Source: Cladocopium goreaui (Eukaryota; Sar; Dinophyceae; Suessiales; Symbiodiniaceae). From it: a stretch of 64,000 bases of DNA. The stretch's first letter is position 1; the number at the start of each line of letters is the position of its first letter. Positions 45,801 through 56,696 of this stretch are shown here, one piece after another. The translations under genes were made by a program, and so were the position numbers. Location: contig CAMXCT020006573.1 in assembly GCA_947184155.2 (NCBI GenBank), forward strand, positions 329,641 to 393,640. Direction: 5' to 3'. The notes under the pieces are model-generated. The model was not told where the DNA came from and did not search any database. It saw nothing but the letters and a program-made list of their open reading frames with translations.

Positions 45801-48800
45801 GATGATCAACCAATGGCAGGCCAGTGACAATGGGCAACTCTCCCCTGTTGTAGATCCTCACTGGGAGCCCGTTGGATCACAGATTGGAATGTGTTGAGAA
45901 ATTGAGTACTAACAGTCTTAACCATCTACTGGTTGCTGCTGCTTGGTGGTGCAATGTTACGATCTTGAAAAATCATGGAGTTCGTCAATGGGAAGGATGA
46001 CATCCCATATATGAAATGGAAAAATAAAAAAATGTTCCAAACCACCAACCAGATCTAACTATTGGGGTACCCAATCTTGACCTATACCCATGTCCATAAG
46101 AAACATGCCACTCCCACAACGCGCAAATATTTCCTACATTCCGCACCCATTCAGTTTTGATCATGAATTCCCCACAGCAAACGCAGTCCTCTGCATGAAA
46201 ATGGTGATGTGATCGATTGCTGGTTGGATGTCAGTCCACTCCGCATCAATCCTTGGCGCTTAAAAAACGCAACCACAATCTGAAAACATCGAACTTTGGG
46301 GTGAGGTGTGCACCCGGAATCTGGTTGGATCGGCGAATCTGACGTTCCGAGCGGCATCACACGCACGCCCAACTCCTGCACATGGTGTAAGCATTGTGTA
46401 AGCCCTGAGTTTTGTGAATCAAGGCTATCCAAGTTGTTTGATCCGCACTGGAGGTGCAAATTGTTATTATGTCCCCTGAATCCCTCAACGTCGTCAGAGA
46501 CTCTGCTGGCTGGCTTCAAGTAAGTAGTGGCCTCTATTACGGATCATTTGGCGTTTGAAGTGAAACTGTTAGCAACATCGTTGCAGGGTTTAGGCACCCT
46601 TCAAAAGTATCATTGGATTCTTAAGTGGCACATGATGAGACTATATGAGACTTTGGGATTCTTAAGCCCAGCGTGTGTTTCCTGCATTTTTACAATGTCT
46701 GGGTACCAAAATTCCATGGCCCAACTGGGCCCAGCTAGGTCACCGCAGGGTCTTTTCCAAAAACACCACGAGACAACTGCGGCCTGCGCCAGGTCCAAAA
46801 TACCCTGCACGCGCTTCAGCATGTTGCCTGGGCTGGCACCCACGAAGGTATGACGAAAGGGCTGTACTACTGTACTTCTGCGCGGTTTGCTCCAACTAAA
46901 ATGAACTACATGATACTAGTACTGGAGGATGCGCCTCCATATCAGAGATTTCTATTTACCACGAGAAATGCTAGAGAAAAAGTGAGCTTCTCTTACTCAA
47001 ACATGACTTGCTGGAAAATTCCATTATTTCGTTCTATGATTTCTCCATTCAAAAAAAAGCCTCCTTGTTGGTTCGTGGATTTCCCAGCCGTCTCGAATCC
47101 ATGGTGCTGTACAGCTTCACTTCCTCTTCATTCAAAGCAGCCTGAAAGAGTCGTCCTTTCGAAGATTCTTGCGCTGAGATTCCCTGGAAAAAAGCGCTGA
47201 TTTTAAAGCTATTAATTCTATGTTTGATATGTGTTAAGACTAAAAACTGACCAAATTTGATCAAAATTTGGTGCCCCCAAAAAAATGGATGTTTCATACT
47301 GCTGAAACATAAACTGCCGATCCCCAGGTCAACACGGTTGCGTTTTGGTATCCCATGGTTCTTTTTTAAACCCCCCGTAACAATGGATGTTCATACCCAA
47401 GGCCAAGTATGGCTGGTCCTTGATGTTTGCATCCTCGTACCATCTCATTGATTTCCGAGAGCTTGACACCAGAAGACCACTCCAGGTAGCTAATGTACCT
47501 TGCTGCAGGCTGGTTTTCAAAGAAAAAATCCTTAAAGGGAGAACTAATGTGGAGATCACACAACAAACAGCACTTGTGTGTGTGTGTGCTTGTCAAACTC
47601 CAGTGAATTCTCTTTTCATCACACCCCTTCCAGTCCCTTCCCATTTTTTGCTGCTTGGTGGTGCAATGTTACCATCTTGAAAAATATGAAAGTCAATGGG
47701 AAGGATGACAACCCAAATATATATATATATTATTATATTATGGACAATAATCCAGCCATGTTTGAAACCACCAAGCAGTTTGGCCATGGACCCGCCATGC
47801 AACATGTCGATCCCAGGAACCCATCTCGATTGTCGTCCATAGCATCAAACATGGTTTTCAGCTCTTCCTCGAAAATCACAACTGGAAGGCAGACAACTGG
47901 AAGACTTCGAGCGCCCCCGCGAGTCCCGCGCCACCGCCAGCTGTCCTCACTTTTGCCTTCAAACATCTTCAACCAGCCTTTTTTGAAAGTCTCGAAGTCG
48001 ATCTTGAAAGATCGGTCAATCATCTTGGTCAGAGCAAAGGGTGGCACAGTGCAAAAAATCTGATCATTTTGAGGGCTTTTCTGCACCTTCAAATCTGGCT
48101 GAAAGCGTAGGGTCCCAATGCTGGGACAGCAATTAGCAACAGCAACATGGTTGCAGCCAAAGACACGTAGTAATTTTCCTTGGGGTTGACATCATCATCA
48201 GCAAGTCTTTTGTACCTTGGTCGTTTGTTCATCGTGGTTCATCCATTGGGCGACGGTGACTCTGACATCCTCTCAATCCTCTAAAGTTTGACAATCGGCA
48301 GACTGGCCAAAAGCTGGCCGGCAAATCGGCTGATACTTAGCTGCACTGTGAGCAACTACACTCAGTGACTGTGTCCTACAATCCTCTCTCCAAATCTAGA
48401 TACTTCTATTGCTGTATTGTATATAATATATATATATATGCTAAGGCTTGTCTTCTCTGGATCTGAGGGACAATCGGCAGACTTCTGCCAAGCAAGTGGA
48501 CATCCTCTCCAGCAACACGGGATTCCTGATCTCACAGCAAAAAGCTTCTCATGCAAAAAACATCAAAAAGCCAACAGGTCTCACTGTGGGGCTACTCCAC
48601 TAGTCCAGCATCCAAGAAGCCAACAGCTACTAAGCGAATCTAAGCGAGTAGCACTCAGAAGAGTTCATGCAATGCTGCAACAGTTGCCATGACACTGCCA
48701 CTGTCCCTCCCTCCACTTATCCATGATCCATTCCGCCAAGTCTCCCAAGACCAGAGAGCTTGATGGCCGCGAAGCCATCCGGAATGGTGTCCTTGACACC

Positions 48801-50612
48801 CCGCACGGCGACACGAAAGATCTGAGCTCTTGCGTCACACAGCGCCTGCTCGCGCAAAGGCGAAGAATTGCTGCAGATCTTCCCAAACGCTGCTCCCAAA
48901 CGACCAAACCGATGCTCTGATGATCTGGAAAGACTTTGGTCTAGCGCAAGTCCCTGCTTTCTCATCATCAGGCGCTTCCACCAGTTGACATCAAAGGATT
49001 CTTACTTTCACTAGCAATTGCAATTGTGAGTCTCAAGAGGATGGAGTCCATTTCGTCAACGCTCAATCATTTAGCTGCGTCCGACTGCATCTACTTTCCT
49101 CCCATTCCACAGCCCCCAAAACCGGGACCATTTCAGAACTCTGCTGTCAGCCTCACTCTCATAGTCGTAGCTTCGACTGCTCAGCGGGGCCCCAACAGTT
49201 TCCTGCCAAAAAGACAGAGCATGACAGAGCTTTGAGTTGTCGCGCTTTTTGTTTCAAAGTTGGCTTCAGAAGTGTACTTTGATTTTCACAGCAAATAGCA
49301 GGCAGTTCATAGTGATGCATGTTCATTCGCCCCGGCGGTCCCATGGCTTTTGATCCAGGTCCCCATTTTGGGGAAAGCCACGGGGCTCCTCTTCATCTAT
49401 GGGCTTCACGGTTTCTGGGAGCTCGCCGTCCTTTGCTTCCGCAGCATAGTCCAGAATTCCTCCAACCTCGGGCTCTCACCAGACACTGCCCGAAACTGCT
49501 GATTCTACCCAAACGTCAAACAGCGGATGAGAGCAACATGTAATTACTGGTTGGTGGTTTCAACACATCTGAAAAATATTAGTCAGTCAGTTGGGATGAT
49601 TCTTCCCAATAGATGGAAAAATAAAAAATGTTCCAAACCACCAACCAGATTAATTATCACTTATTCATTCTCACAACTCAGCTCAGGACATTGTATTTCT
49701 GCAGCTCTCTCATCCGTGGCACAATGTCCTTTGCAGCTGTGTAATCGCATGCTCACTCCAGCCATGCTTTCCCATTGTCAAAGTGTGGTCAAGGCATTTG
49801 CAAGATATTGACACATGATACATGTAGAAAAGCCCAGACAATAAGTCTGATTCCAGCTCAATCAGTACTGCATTTTTGAGAAAAAATCGGCCGTCGCAGT
49901 CCTGGCTGCTTTCGCCAGCACAAAAGTGCTCGAAGAAAGTCTTTCTCAATAGGAGATGAGTAAGCCTGTGTGAGACAGAAAACTTGGGTATTTCTGGTCT
50001 ATCTGTCTTTTTTGCTAGAAATCTGTGCGCACAAAAACGCAAGACACAAAAACGGGTTGAAGGGCTTAATGGCTTTACGCTCAACCTCGCGAAACGGTCC
50101 CACTATGTCCCCGGCTGAACCCCAGAAACACATCGTCAAAAAGGCAGCCCACTGCTCCACGCCTTGCACCAAGCACCTTGACGGAGTACATGTAGAGGGT
50201 GTCGCAGTGTCGTACGATTGGTCCAATAGCACAAATCTGAAAGACACACCAAGCGCGGAAGAGCTCCCCTGAGCTTCCAATCATGTCAAATTCTACAACT
50301 GGCCCAACTGGACCAGTTCATCAATAGCACTGTGCAATAGCACTCCACAGAATCAGATTCAATACATTTCCATACAGTCAAGCCAAGTCAAGCCAAGTCA
50401 AGCCTCATTGCAACTCCGCCACTGCCACCAGGATACAGGTGCTTTTCGATTGGAAAGCCACAGTGCCATCAGTGAAGTCCTTCTCCGCTGATACAACTGG
50501 CTTTACAACTGGCTTTACAACTGGCTTTACAACTGGCTTTTTGCTCGGCGCTTCTCCAGTACCTTTGCGAAAAAGGTGCACCACGGTACTTGCAGAGTCG
50601 GTGCAACCCGGA
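39821..50612 (-). CDS. PRODH: Proline dehydrogenase, mitochondrial, with EF-hand; more than 20 exons
   Basis: FAD enzyme oxidising L-proline to pyrroline-5-carboxylate at the inner mitochondrial membrane. Exons: 50437-about 50612, 50163-50268, 49896-49965, 49690-49728, 49410-49466, 48752-48848, (one missing), 47951-48002, 47821-47881, 47441-47498, 47089-47141, 46767-46832, 46189-46251, 45829-45856, 45623-45652, 45524-45564, 45327-45368, 45051-45116, 44798-44882, 41084-41164, 40856-40938, 40275-40341, 39947-39990, 39821-39866 (stop). Motifs in order: VAFQSKSTWELFRAW, TFFEHFCAGE, VGGILDYAAE, PDGFAAIKLSGLG, IDAEWTDIQPAIDHIT, VFNTYQTYLK, GWRFGAKLVRGAYMVSERQ, VLVASHNRYSIERT, GFGQLMGMADHLTY, YKYVPYGPVDEVVPYL, IRRTQENSAILG (the RR pair binds proline in the family) and ELLRRL at the end. 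Every junction after 48002 keeps phase. A candidate targeting exon lies at 50986-51045 (MMRLPVPGARSLRIWQR). Confidence 0.93.
41320..43485. repeat. 68-bp repeat with palindromic core, nested in a larger repeat
   Basis: Units carry GGTTCCCA-ACC-TGGGAACC (8-bp arms, 3-bp loop) and GCAAGGAACTGCCGGTTCCC. A longer motif with TTAATGTTGTTTTGTTTTG and ACTGAGCCGGTAAC recurs near 41601, 42361 and 42967, so short units are packaged in 600-760 bp blocks. Fills the first part of the 3.6 kb proline dehydrogenase intron (41165-44797). Confidence 0.92.
43486..44372. repeat. 12-bp array CACAGCACCCTG with CTTTGCCAGACTTCGCCACC inserts
   Basis: Runs of CACAGCACCCTG interrupted about ten times by a segment CTTTGCCAGACTTCGCCACC plus GCAGTCTGGA. 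A 12-bp unit without stop codons leaves most of the six frames open, producing long spurious frames (TAPC, CRVL, QHPA repeats). Same intron as the 68-bp array. Confidence 0.95.
45660..45761. mobile_element. MITE of a second family, 102 bp, TAGGT target duplication
   Basis: Inverted ends of about 35 bp, TCAATGGATTGGTTTAAGGG / CCCTTAATCCAATCCATTGA, flanked by TAGGT on both sides. In the proline dehydrogenase intron between exons 45829-45856 and 45623-45652. Degraded relatives near 55997-56090 and 63650-63745. Confidence 0.9.
45929..46052. mobile_element. MITE of a third family (CTGGTTGGTGG ends), copy A
   Basis: Ends CTGGTTG... / CCAAACCACCAACCAG, flanked by ATCTA on both sides. In a proline dehydrogenase intron (45857-46188). 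Confidence 0.85.
47651..47778. mobile_element. MITE third family, copy B
   Basis: Ends CTGCTTGGTGGT / ACCACCAAGCAG, flanked by TTTG on both sides; the interior GCAATGTTACCATCTTGAAA matches copy A. In the proline dehydrogenase intron 47499-47820. Confidence 0.85.
47951..48002 (-). CDS. PRODH: Proline dehydrogenase exon leading into the EF-hand
   Basis: Reads IDFETFKKGWLKMFEGK (phase 0 to 1, donor GTGAGG). With 47821-47881 (VIFEEELKTMFDAMDDNRD) and 47441-47498 (YISYLEWSSGVKLSEI) it forms the insertion domain found in many eukaryotic proline dehydrogenases. The I-D-F-E-T-F start looks like the end of a first EF-hand whose first half is on the missing exon above 48002. Confidence 0.75.
48089..48232 (-). 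CDS. Small single-pass membrane protein ORF (47 codons) inside a PRODH intron
   Basis: ATG at 48232, TGA at 48089. A basic N-terminus (MNKRPRYKRLADDDVNPKEN) is followed by one hydrophobic helix (SLAATMLLLLIAVPALG) and a short tail. Layout is that of a small type II-like or tail-anchored membrane protein. Same strand as PRODH. No homologue recognised; could be chance. Confidence 0.3.
   Translation of the reverse strand: MNKRPRYKRLADDDVNPKENYYVSLAATMLLLLIAVPALGPYAFSQI
49547..49648. mobile_element. MITE third family, copy C
   Basis: Ends CTGGTTGGTGGTTT / AAACCACCAACCAG, flanked by ATTA on both sides. In the proline dehydrogenase intron 49467-49689. Confidence 0.88.
50493..50540 (-). repeat. 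12-bp tandem repeat in PRODH exon, four copies
   Basis: ACAACTGGCTTT x 4; read on the minus strand in the PRODH frame it gives (KPVV)4 just before the conserved N-terminal region, a flexible basic stretch after the presumed targeting peptide. Confidence 0.9.
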
Positions 50613-51090
50613 ATGCGATCTCAACCAAAAAATCACGTGAAATGGAAAGGAAATGAAGATGAAAGCCGTGTACGCACTTTCTTCAAGGCAACTTTTAGAG
50701 CAAACAGATTCATTCGCACCTGTCTGCTCGGTCGCTACTGTAGCAAAGCAGTGCCGTTGCAACTGGACGCAAACATATGGCGTCCAGGCCTTCCAGCTGT
50801 CCAAAGGCTGACAGACTGCCCCAAGAGAACACGTCACATCACCCAGACCAACTCAAACACACTAGCCAAAGGAACTGGGTTTGAGATGGACAATATGGAC
50901 AGGGACTGCTTCCAGTCATTTCAAGAGCATCCTAAAGCATTGTACCCTGCAATGAGTCTCTTAGGCAAACGCTATGTGCCCTCGCCTTGCAAGAACGCTG
51001 CCAGATCCGAAGTGACCGCGCCCCAGGCACCGGCAGGCGCATCATTGGACCAATTCTGTGAAGATATGGGTGACTTCGTTTGTTGCTAGG

Positions 51091-51130
51091 CTATGGCAGG
51101 GTATGGCAGGGTATGGCAGGGTATGGCAGG
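51091..51130. repeat. 10-bp tandem repeat, four copies
   Basis: CTATGGCAGG / GTATGGCAGG x 4. The interval 51130-52620 has open frames on both strands (for example plus 51093-51617) but nothing I can support as a gene. Confidence 0.9.
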
Positions 51131-52621
51131 ATGGGCCCAGAAGCTCGGGAGGCTGTTGCTTTTCATGACACTGGCTTTGAGACAACAATGGCGCACGGGA
51201 TATATTGGGATATCACAGAAAGATACAGAAAGGAAGGCCAAATCTATGACGAACCCTGTACACATGCGACATGTGCTGCCTCAAACCTTAGTCATCTCTG
51301 TGCCTGGTCACAGGATGCACCTTGACTTCACACCTCAGTTTCAAGGTGTTGCAGGAAAAGCATCATGTCGATGTCATCGCAGTCTCAGGGTGCAGCATGC
51401 CAAGCGGGTGACAAGCGGGTGTCGACAAAGGAAACTTGTGGTGTTGTACAGCTCTCTGTTTGGAAAAATGGTGCTGCCTGTTCTCCAACAACATAGTCAC
51501 TATTTACCTAACGCCGCAACACAACTGCCTTGGCTCATTTTTCTCTTTCACAACAAGGATTTACCTAGCGACAATGTGATAGTTTTGGTCTTATCATGCA
51601 CTATGTCGCCACTTTGAAGCAATCGGTTTGGTAGAAATTGCGTCAATGTCCTATCCTAACTTTTGCCGAGAGATGCCATTGATGCTTGAAGTGTTCTATG
51701 AGCCAGCAAGACTAGCGTCACGAAAGTGGTCCACTGTTGCATTACAGAAGATTTAAGTCTTTCAGGAATCCCATCTTCAACCCTCCGGGATTATTGTGTA
51801 CATGTCCCCAAGAGATTATGTACTTGCTCCAAACTGCTATTGCAAGCTTTGTTGGTCCGCAGTTTCACTCAGGGAAAGAGCACGGACAGAATGTTTGGTC
51901 AGCTCTGCTTGTTCAATGTTTGCCATTATTGTGCCTATCAAACTCACCTCTGAGGAATGGGTCTCTACAATGCTTCCATCGAATTGCTTAAAGTTCAAAG
52001 CAATAAAAGGGTGAAGCAGCAATAAATTTATAAATCAAATAGACATCAAAGTCTGGCTGTCTTGTCAAAACATTATTGAAAATTATGCATGAAACACTTG
52101 GATCCCACACTCGACATTGGCACAACATTGGAGCTAAGTATACTCGAAAACCATGCAAATGTCCAATGCCCCAACCGTGGCCTCGCCGTACTACAGTCTG
52201 TTTTGAGGGATTTCCCCTACGATTTTTAATGACAATGTACACCAGAACTCCTGGATCTTTGCTTCCACAGACGAGTGCACAAGGACGACTTAGCCGCGCT
52301 GCTCTCGTGCTCAGACTGGCTAAGGAAGGATCAACTTATATCAACTTGCTTGAAGTTCATGCCCGGAGGTGACGCATGTCATATGGGTGTGGCTAAAAAT
52401 TGAGGAATAGCATGGAATATCTCCTCCTATGGACGATGGACTCACACAGCATCCACCCGAAAGCCAGTCGTGGATGGAACACGGAACGTATCAGGGAATC
52501 ATGTCGAAGCCTGCCCCAAATGGGAGAAGACACCCACGTAAATTCCGTGGCAGTAAAGAAAAAGAACAATAAAGAAACAGCAAAGAAAGCTTAGCGGCAA
52601 AGAAGAGTGTCGTTTGATTTC

Positions 52622-52731
52622 ATATGGCAGTGTGTCAAAACCCTATCCCCCTGGTGAACATCAAAATAGCTGGTAAATGGATGTTCATCCCCCTAAAAAT
52701 GGTATCTATGGGCATTGATCCATACCCATAT
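52622..52731 (+). mobile_element. Short inverted-repeat element, copy 1
   Basis: ATATGGCAGTGTGTCAAAAC ... GATCCATACCCATAT with a core GGTGAACATCAAAATAGCTGG and GGATGTTCATCC. Near-identical to the reverse complement of 53852-53961. Confidence 0.85.
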
Positions 52732-52766
52732 TGGATTGCTATTCCCTGCTGTGCAATGTTACTTAC

Positions 52767-55410
52767 CTGTTTGCTCCGTTGCACATCGAGAAACTGGCAG
52801 CCACTCATCTCACCAGTGAAGCTATCAGAATCTGGGCAACCTTTCAGGCTCAAACACAGCCAGGCCAAAGAAATGCAGACGGGAAAAGTATGGAAAAATG
52901 GTCATCACTGATACTTCCAGTAACACGTTGACGACCTTAGCTGATACACCAGAATGAAAGGTTTTGTCCATCTCTTGGTTTTCTTTTTCTTCATAGCCAT
53001 ACTGCAAGTGACAATCTCTCGGCCATTCCATCCCGGGAATCAGACAGCTAGGCACGTCGAGCCCGGCGCAGTCCACATCCCTGGCCGGTGCAAATATAGA
53101 GAAAACATCGTCCAAAAACCTCCCAAGGTTTGTCTGAAGTTTAGTTGGGGCAACCGAAATGGTAAGCCCATCCGTGGCACCCGTGGTGAAATCACCAGTG
53201 TTTCATGGCAATTTTTGGACAAATCCACCTGCTGAAATCCTAACCATTTCTGCACCCAGGTTAACCCCAAAGGCAACAAAAACCACTGATGCAGAAATCA
53301 TGTGAAAAATGGCCGATTTGTGAAAATGATGTCGATGGCGTCCTACTCAACATCAAAGGATATGATTCATATGATCTTGTCTCACTGGCAAAGAACTTCC
53401 AGCAAAATCATCTTAGTATTGTGCTGAATCTGCATTCGCAGTCACCATCACACTGAGGCATATGGGAACCTCGAACAACCACCGTCAAAACCGATGCTTG
53501 GCTGCGGACAGGAAAGCTCCGCTGTCGAGGCTGTGGCATTTGCTCAGTCCTTGGCAAATGTCAGGAACTTGGACAAAACACCTCAAGTGAAAGATTCCAT
53601 GGAAAAACTGGAAATTCATAATTTCCATGTCCACTTTGTGGAAAGAGCCTATGGATTCATGAAAATTCCAAGGCTTTTCAAACTGGAAACATCGGACCCG
53701 ATTCTGTAGCCCCTCGGCAGCTGGCTGTTTCGGTGTCCCAGTTTCGGCCTGAGATCCTGGGCCGAAGTTGTCGCATTGAACAAGTGCCTGATATAATCTA
53801 CATCTACAGCTCAGGTGAAAATGCTGCTGGTGATGTTGTAAGTAGTGTGTAATATGGGTATGGGTCAATACCTATAGATACCATTTTTAGTGGGATGAAC
53901 ATCCATTTACCAGCTATTTTGATGTTCACCAGGGGTACAAGGTTTTGACACACTGCCATATATGTAATATTGTGTAATGACCCCTCAAGGACCTACTTCT
54001 TATCTCACCATCAATGACCCGCCAGCCTTTTTCGCAGCGGGATCCCAGCAACTCATCAAATGCCATCTGCGGACAGAGAAGCGGCGTTTTTTCCCGAAGC
54101 GGAGAACATCAAAATCTACTCCAAAGCCACATGGAACAACTGGTGAATTTTCAGCGAATAACTCACCAGATCCTTCCCAGGTTGGCCTGCTGGGGTCGAA
54201 AATCATGTACAACCACTGTGCCATCATTGTGGACCTGCAATGCCAACCTTGGATGCTGTGTACCATCTGATCTCACCACCTGGTCCGGTGTGACCCATCC
54301 CCAGGTGTAACCTGTGTGCCACGGTCAAAAAATGGGATGAATATGATGAATGGGGTACAGTCATGTCACCATCAAAAAAAGGAGTCCAAAACAACTGGGC
54401 ATATGGATCCCTATGAAAATGGGGGATGACCATACCCAACTCTTGTTCTTGTTCAGGCGAACCATATATATATAATATGGATACTTAATCAACTTATGTA
54501 TACATATGTTTAATATATCATGTTATCCCATTTGTATCCCAGTAAGGTTGGTTGTATAGCCCGAGTAACAGGGGCTAACCCTCCATTCCAACTCGTCCAG
54601 GCCGAGCTGCCACTCTTCAAACTTCGTGTGCTTCGCGGGTGGGAAAAAGGCCTTCTTCCTTGCTACATGGCTCGTCGCGCTGACATGGATAGGTGATATT
54701 ATGAGTATATAAGCTTGTAGGGTACCCAAGTATATCAATTTGTATAGTTTTATATAATACATATTAATACATATTATGTATATACACATATAGATAGATG
54801 CACATCTACATATGCATATCCATGTAATTCTTCCACATCCATATCGCGCTTGAATTCCTTTGTTGGCCAAAAAGACAGATCAAGTCTGAAACACCAAAGT
54901 TCGTGGTTGTCATGCAACACCCTGTGACATTCCATGATCATTCTCACACTCAAAGTTCGGCTGCGTTAAGGCCGCGTCTGAAGGGAGCTGGAACGATAAA
55001 CGCTGAGGGATTCCTGGTGACATGGAGATGGCTTGAGATCCTGATGCAGCAGGAGATTCTGAGGGTCAGACCTGACCCGACTTGTGGAAGGAGCACATGT
55101 TCAGGAAATTCCTGGAAAGTCGGAAACAACTGGGGATCCAGATGGAAAGCATTGGAAAGCTATTCGTCACTCAGTTCAGGTTCAGTGCACGTCACCTGTA
55201 AGATGCGAAGTAGGTGTCGATGTCTGGAATGCTCAGCCTGGCCCAAATAGCCCAGTTTCTTGACAGAAAATGCAAAAAGCACCAGTTGTCAATGAACACA
55301 AAAGAAAGGGATCTTACTGGGCGTCCGAACGTTTTGATGGGACGACAATTGGGTCGTAGCTCCTTGTGAAGAAAGCGCCTTACCAGGTCGCTCTCAGACA
55401 GGTTCAATTC
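52767..55410 (-). CDS. Unnamed gene(s), five well-bounded exons
   Basis: Exons with good splice sites: 55318 to about 55404 (ESDLVRRFLHKELRPN ... KTFGRP, donor GTAAGA), 55196-55258 (KLGYLGQAEHSRHRHLLRIL, donor GTGACG), 54580-54651 (FFPPAKHTKFEEWQLGLDEL, donor GTTAGC), 53003-53119 (FLDDVFSIFAPARDVDCAGL then DVPSCLIPGMEWPRDC, donor GTATGG) and 52767-52840 (CPDSDSFTGEMSGCQFLDVQ, donor GTAAGT). Possible extra exon near 54180-54240 (LYMIFDPSRPTWEGS, donor GTGAGT). I do not know the protein; the first two exons join in phase 0. They may belong to one gene because all lie on the minus strand within 2.7 kb. Confidence 0.5.
53852..53961 (-). mobile_element. Short inverted-repeat element, copy 2 (inverted)
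   Basis: Reverse complement of 52622-52731 with only a handful of differences; 1.1 kb apart. Confidence 0.85.
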
Positions 55411-55713
55411 TATCCAATGAGGCCCATCGTTTCACATCAAGACGGTCATGGTTTAACTGGTTTGGGATTTCTATGGATTCCTCAAATAAAAAAAACTGTT
55501 TCAGGACTTGGTATTGTGCCTCGCGTTGAGATACCAACAGCCGGTGCTTCAATGCGGCCAAGACACTGCAGCGTGTCGCCACTCAGCTGCGCCGCAGCTG
55601 CTGATGCCAAGTCCAAGCCAGCCATTAGTCCCGTCGCTGCTGGAAAGGGGAGGCCACCTGCAGCCCAGACGTGTCTTGGAGAAATAGGTTAATGATGGTT
55701 TATGTAGTTTATA

Positions 55714-55812
55714 CCCTCTGGTAATCTAACGTAGCTATTGAAAATGACCATTTATAGTGGATTTTCCCATGAAAATGGTGATTTTCAATAGCTATGTTAA
55801 ATTACCAGAGGG
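55714..55812. mobile_element. Stowaway-like MITE, copy 6
   Basis: 99 bp between TA dinucleotides, ends CCCTCTGGTAATC / AATTACCAGAGGG; best preserved copy. Flanking frames do not join convincingly here. Confidence 0.9.
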
Positions 55813-56696
55813 TACATGTGACTGCAGATCTATTGTGAATTTTGATATCATTGACGGATGATGATGTTGATGACGGATGAAATTCAGAATCCACAGTGGA
55901 TCAAATTGGCCTTGTGGAGAAAAGTGAGCGCCCGCGGGCCGTTGCCGGAGACGCACAGAAGCCTCCAACGAAGCCACACATCATGCAGAAACTGTTTTCA
56001 ATGGATTGATTTTGAGGGAAACTCTGTAGGAAAACCATGTTTTTTACCCTAATATAGGGTGTCCTGCGAATTTCTCTCTTCGTCCATTTCTGGGATGCTG
56101 GCAACATGTCCTTTTACTTCCCGCACCTGTGGCCGACTTTGAACCCTTGCCGCGCCTCACGTTGGTGTCGAGCTTCTGACCTCGTCATGTCCAGACCTCA
56201 CTGTGAAGGCGCAGTGTTACACAGGCATCCTTTGATATTTATCCTTTGATATTTCTATTCTCCCCAAGTTGGCACCAGGCCCTGGAGGCTGCACAGACTG
56301 AGACTCCATCTCTCAGCAGATTGATTTGGAGCCTAGCTGGGGGGGAGTTGGGGAGTTGGAGACTGGTACCCCAAATTCATCCGAGAGCAGCCACAAGTTG
56401 ATTGTTGCACCTCGAAGTCTGGATGGAGCCATAGTTTCCAGAAGCAGAGATCCAAACCTGGAACTGGGATGAACTTGGCAGTTCTCAATCTCTCAGCTAT
56501 CATCTCCAGGGCCCAAGCGGTTGGCTGAGACGTTGTCATTGATGACTACCATGAAGTCCTGCACCAATCGGGTCCAGCTTTCCCCAGTCGCACAACATGT
56601 TCAATCGCAGCCCCCACCTGAGTCAAAACCAGATCAAAGGGTTCCTGCACCAGAAATCTGTCAGATCATCAATTCCTCTAGTTCTGTGCAATTGCT

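Noticed and set aside
50439..51089. 216-codon plus-strand open frame
   Set aside because: Antisense to the PRODH N-terminal exon and its upstream region; no homology and opposite to all other genes.
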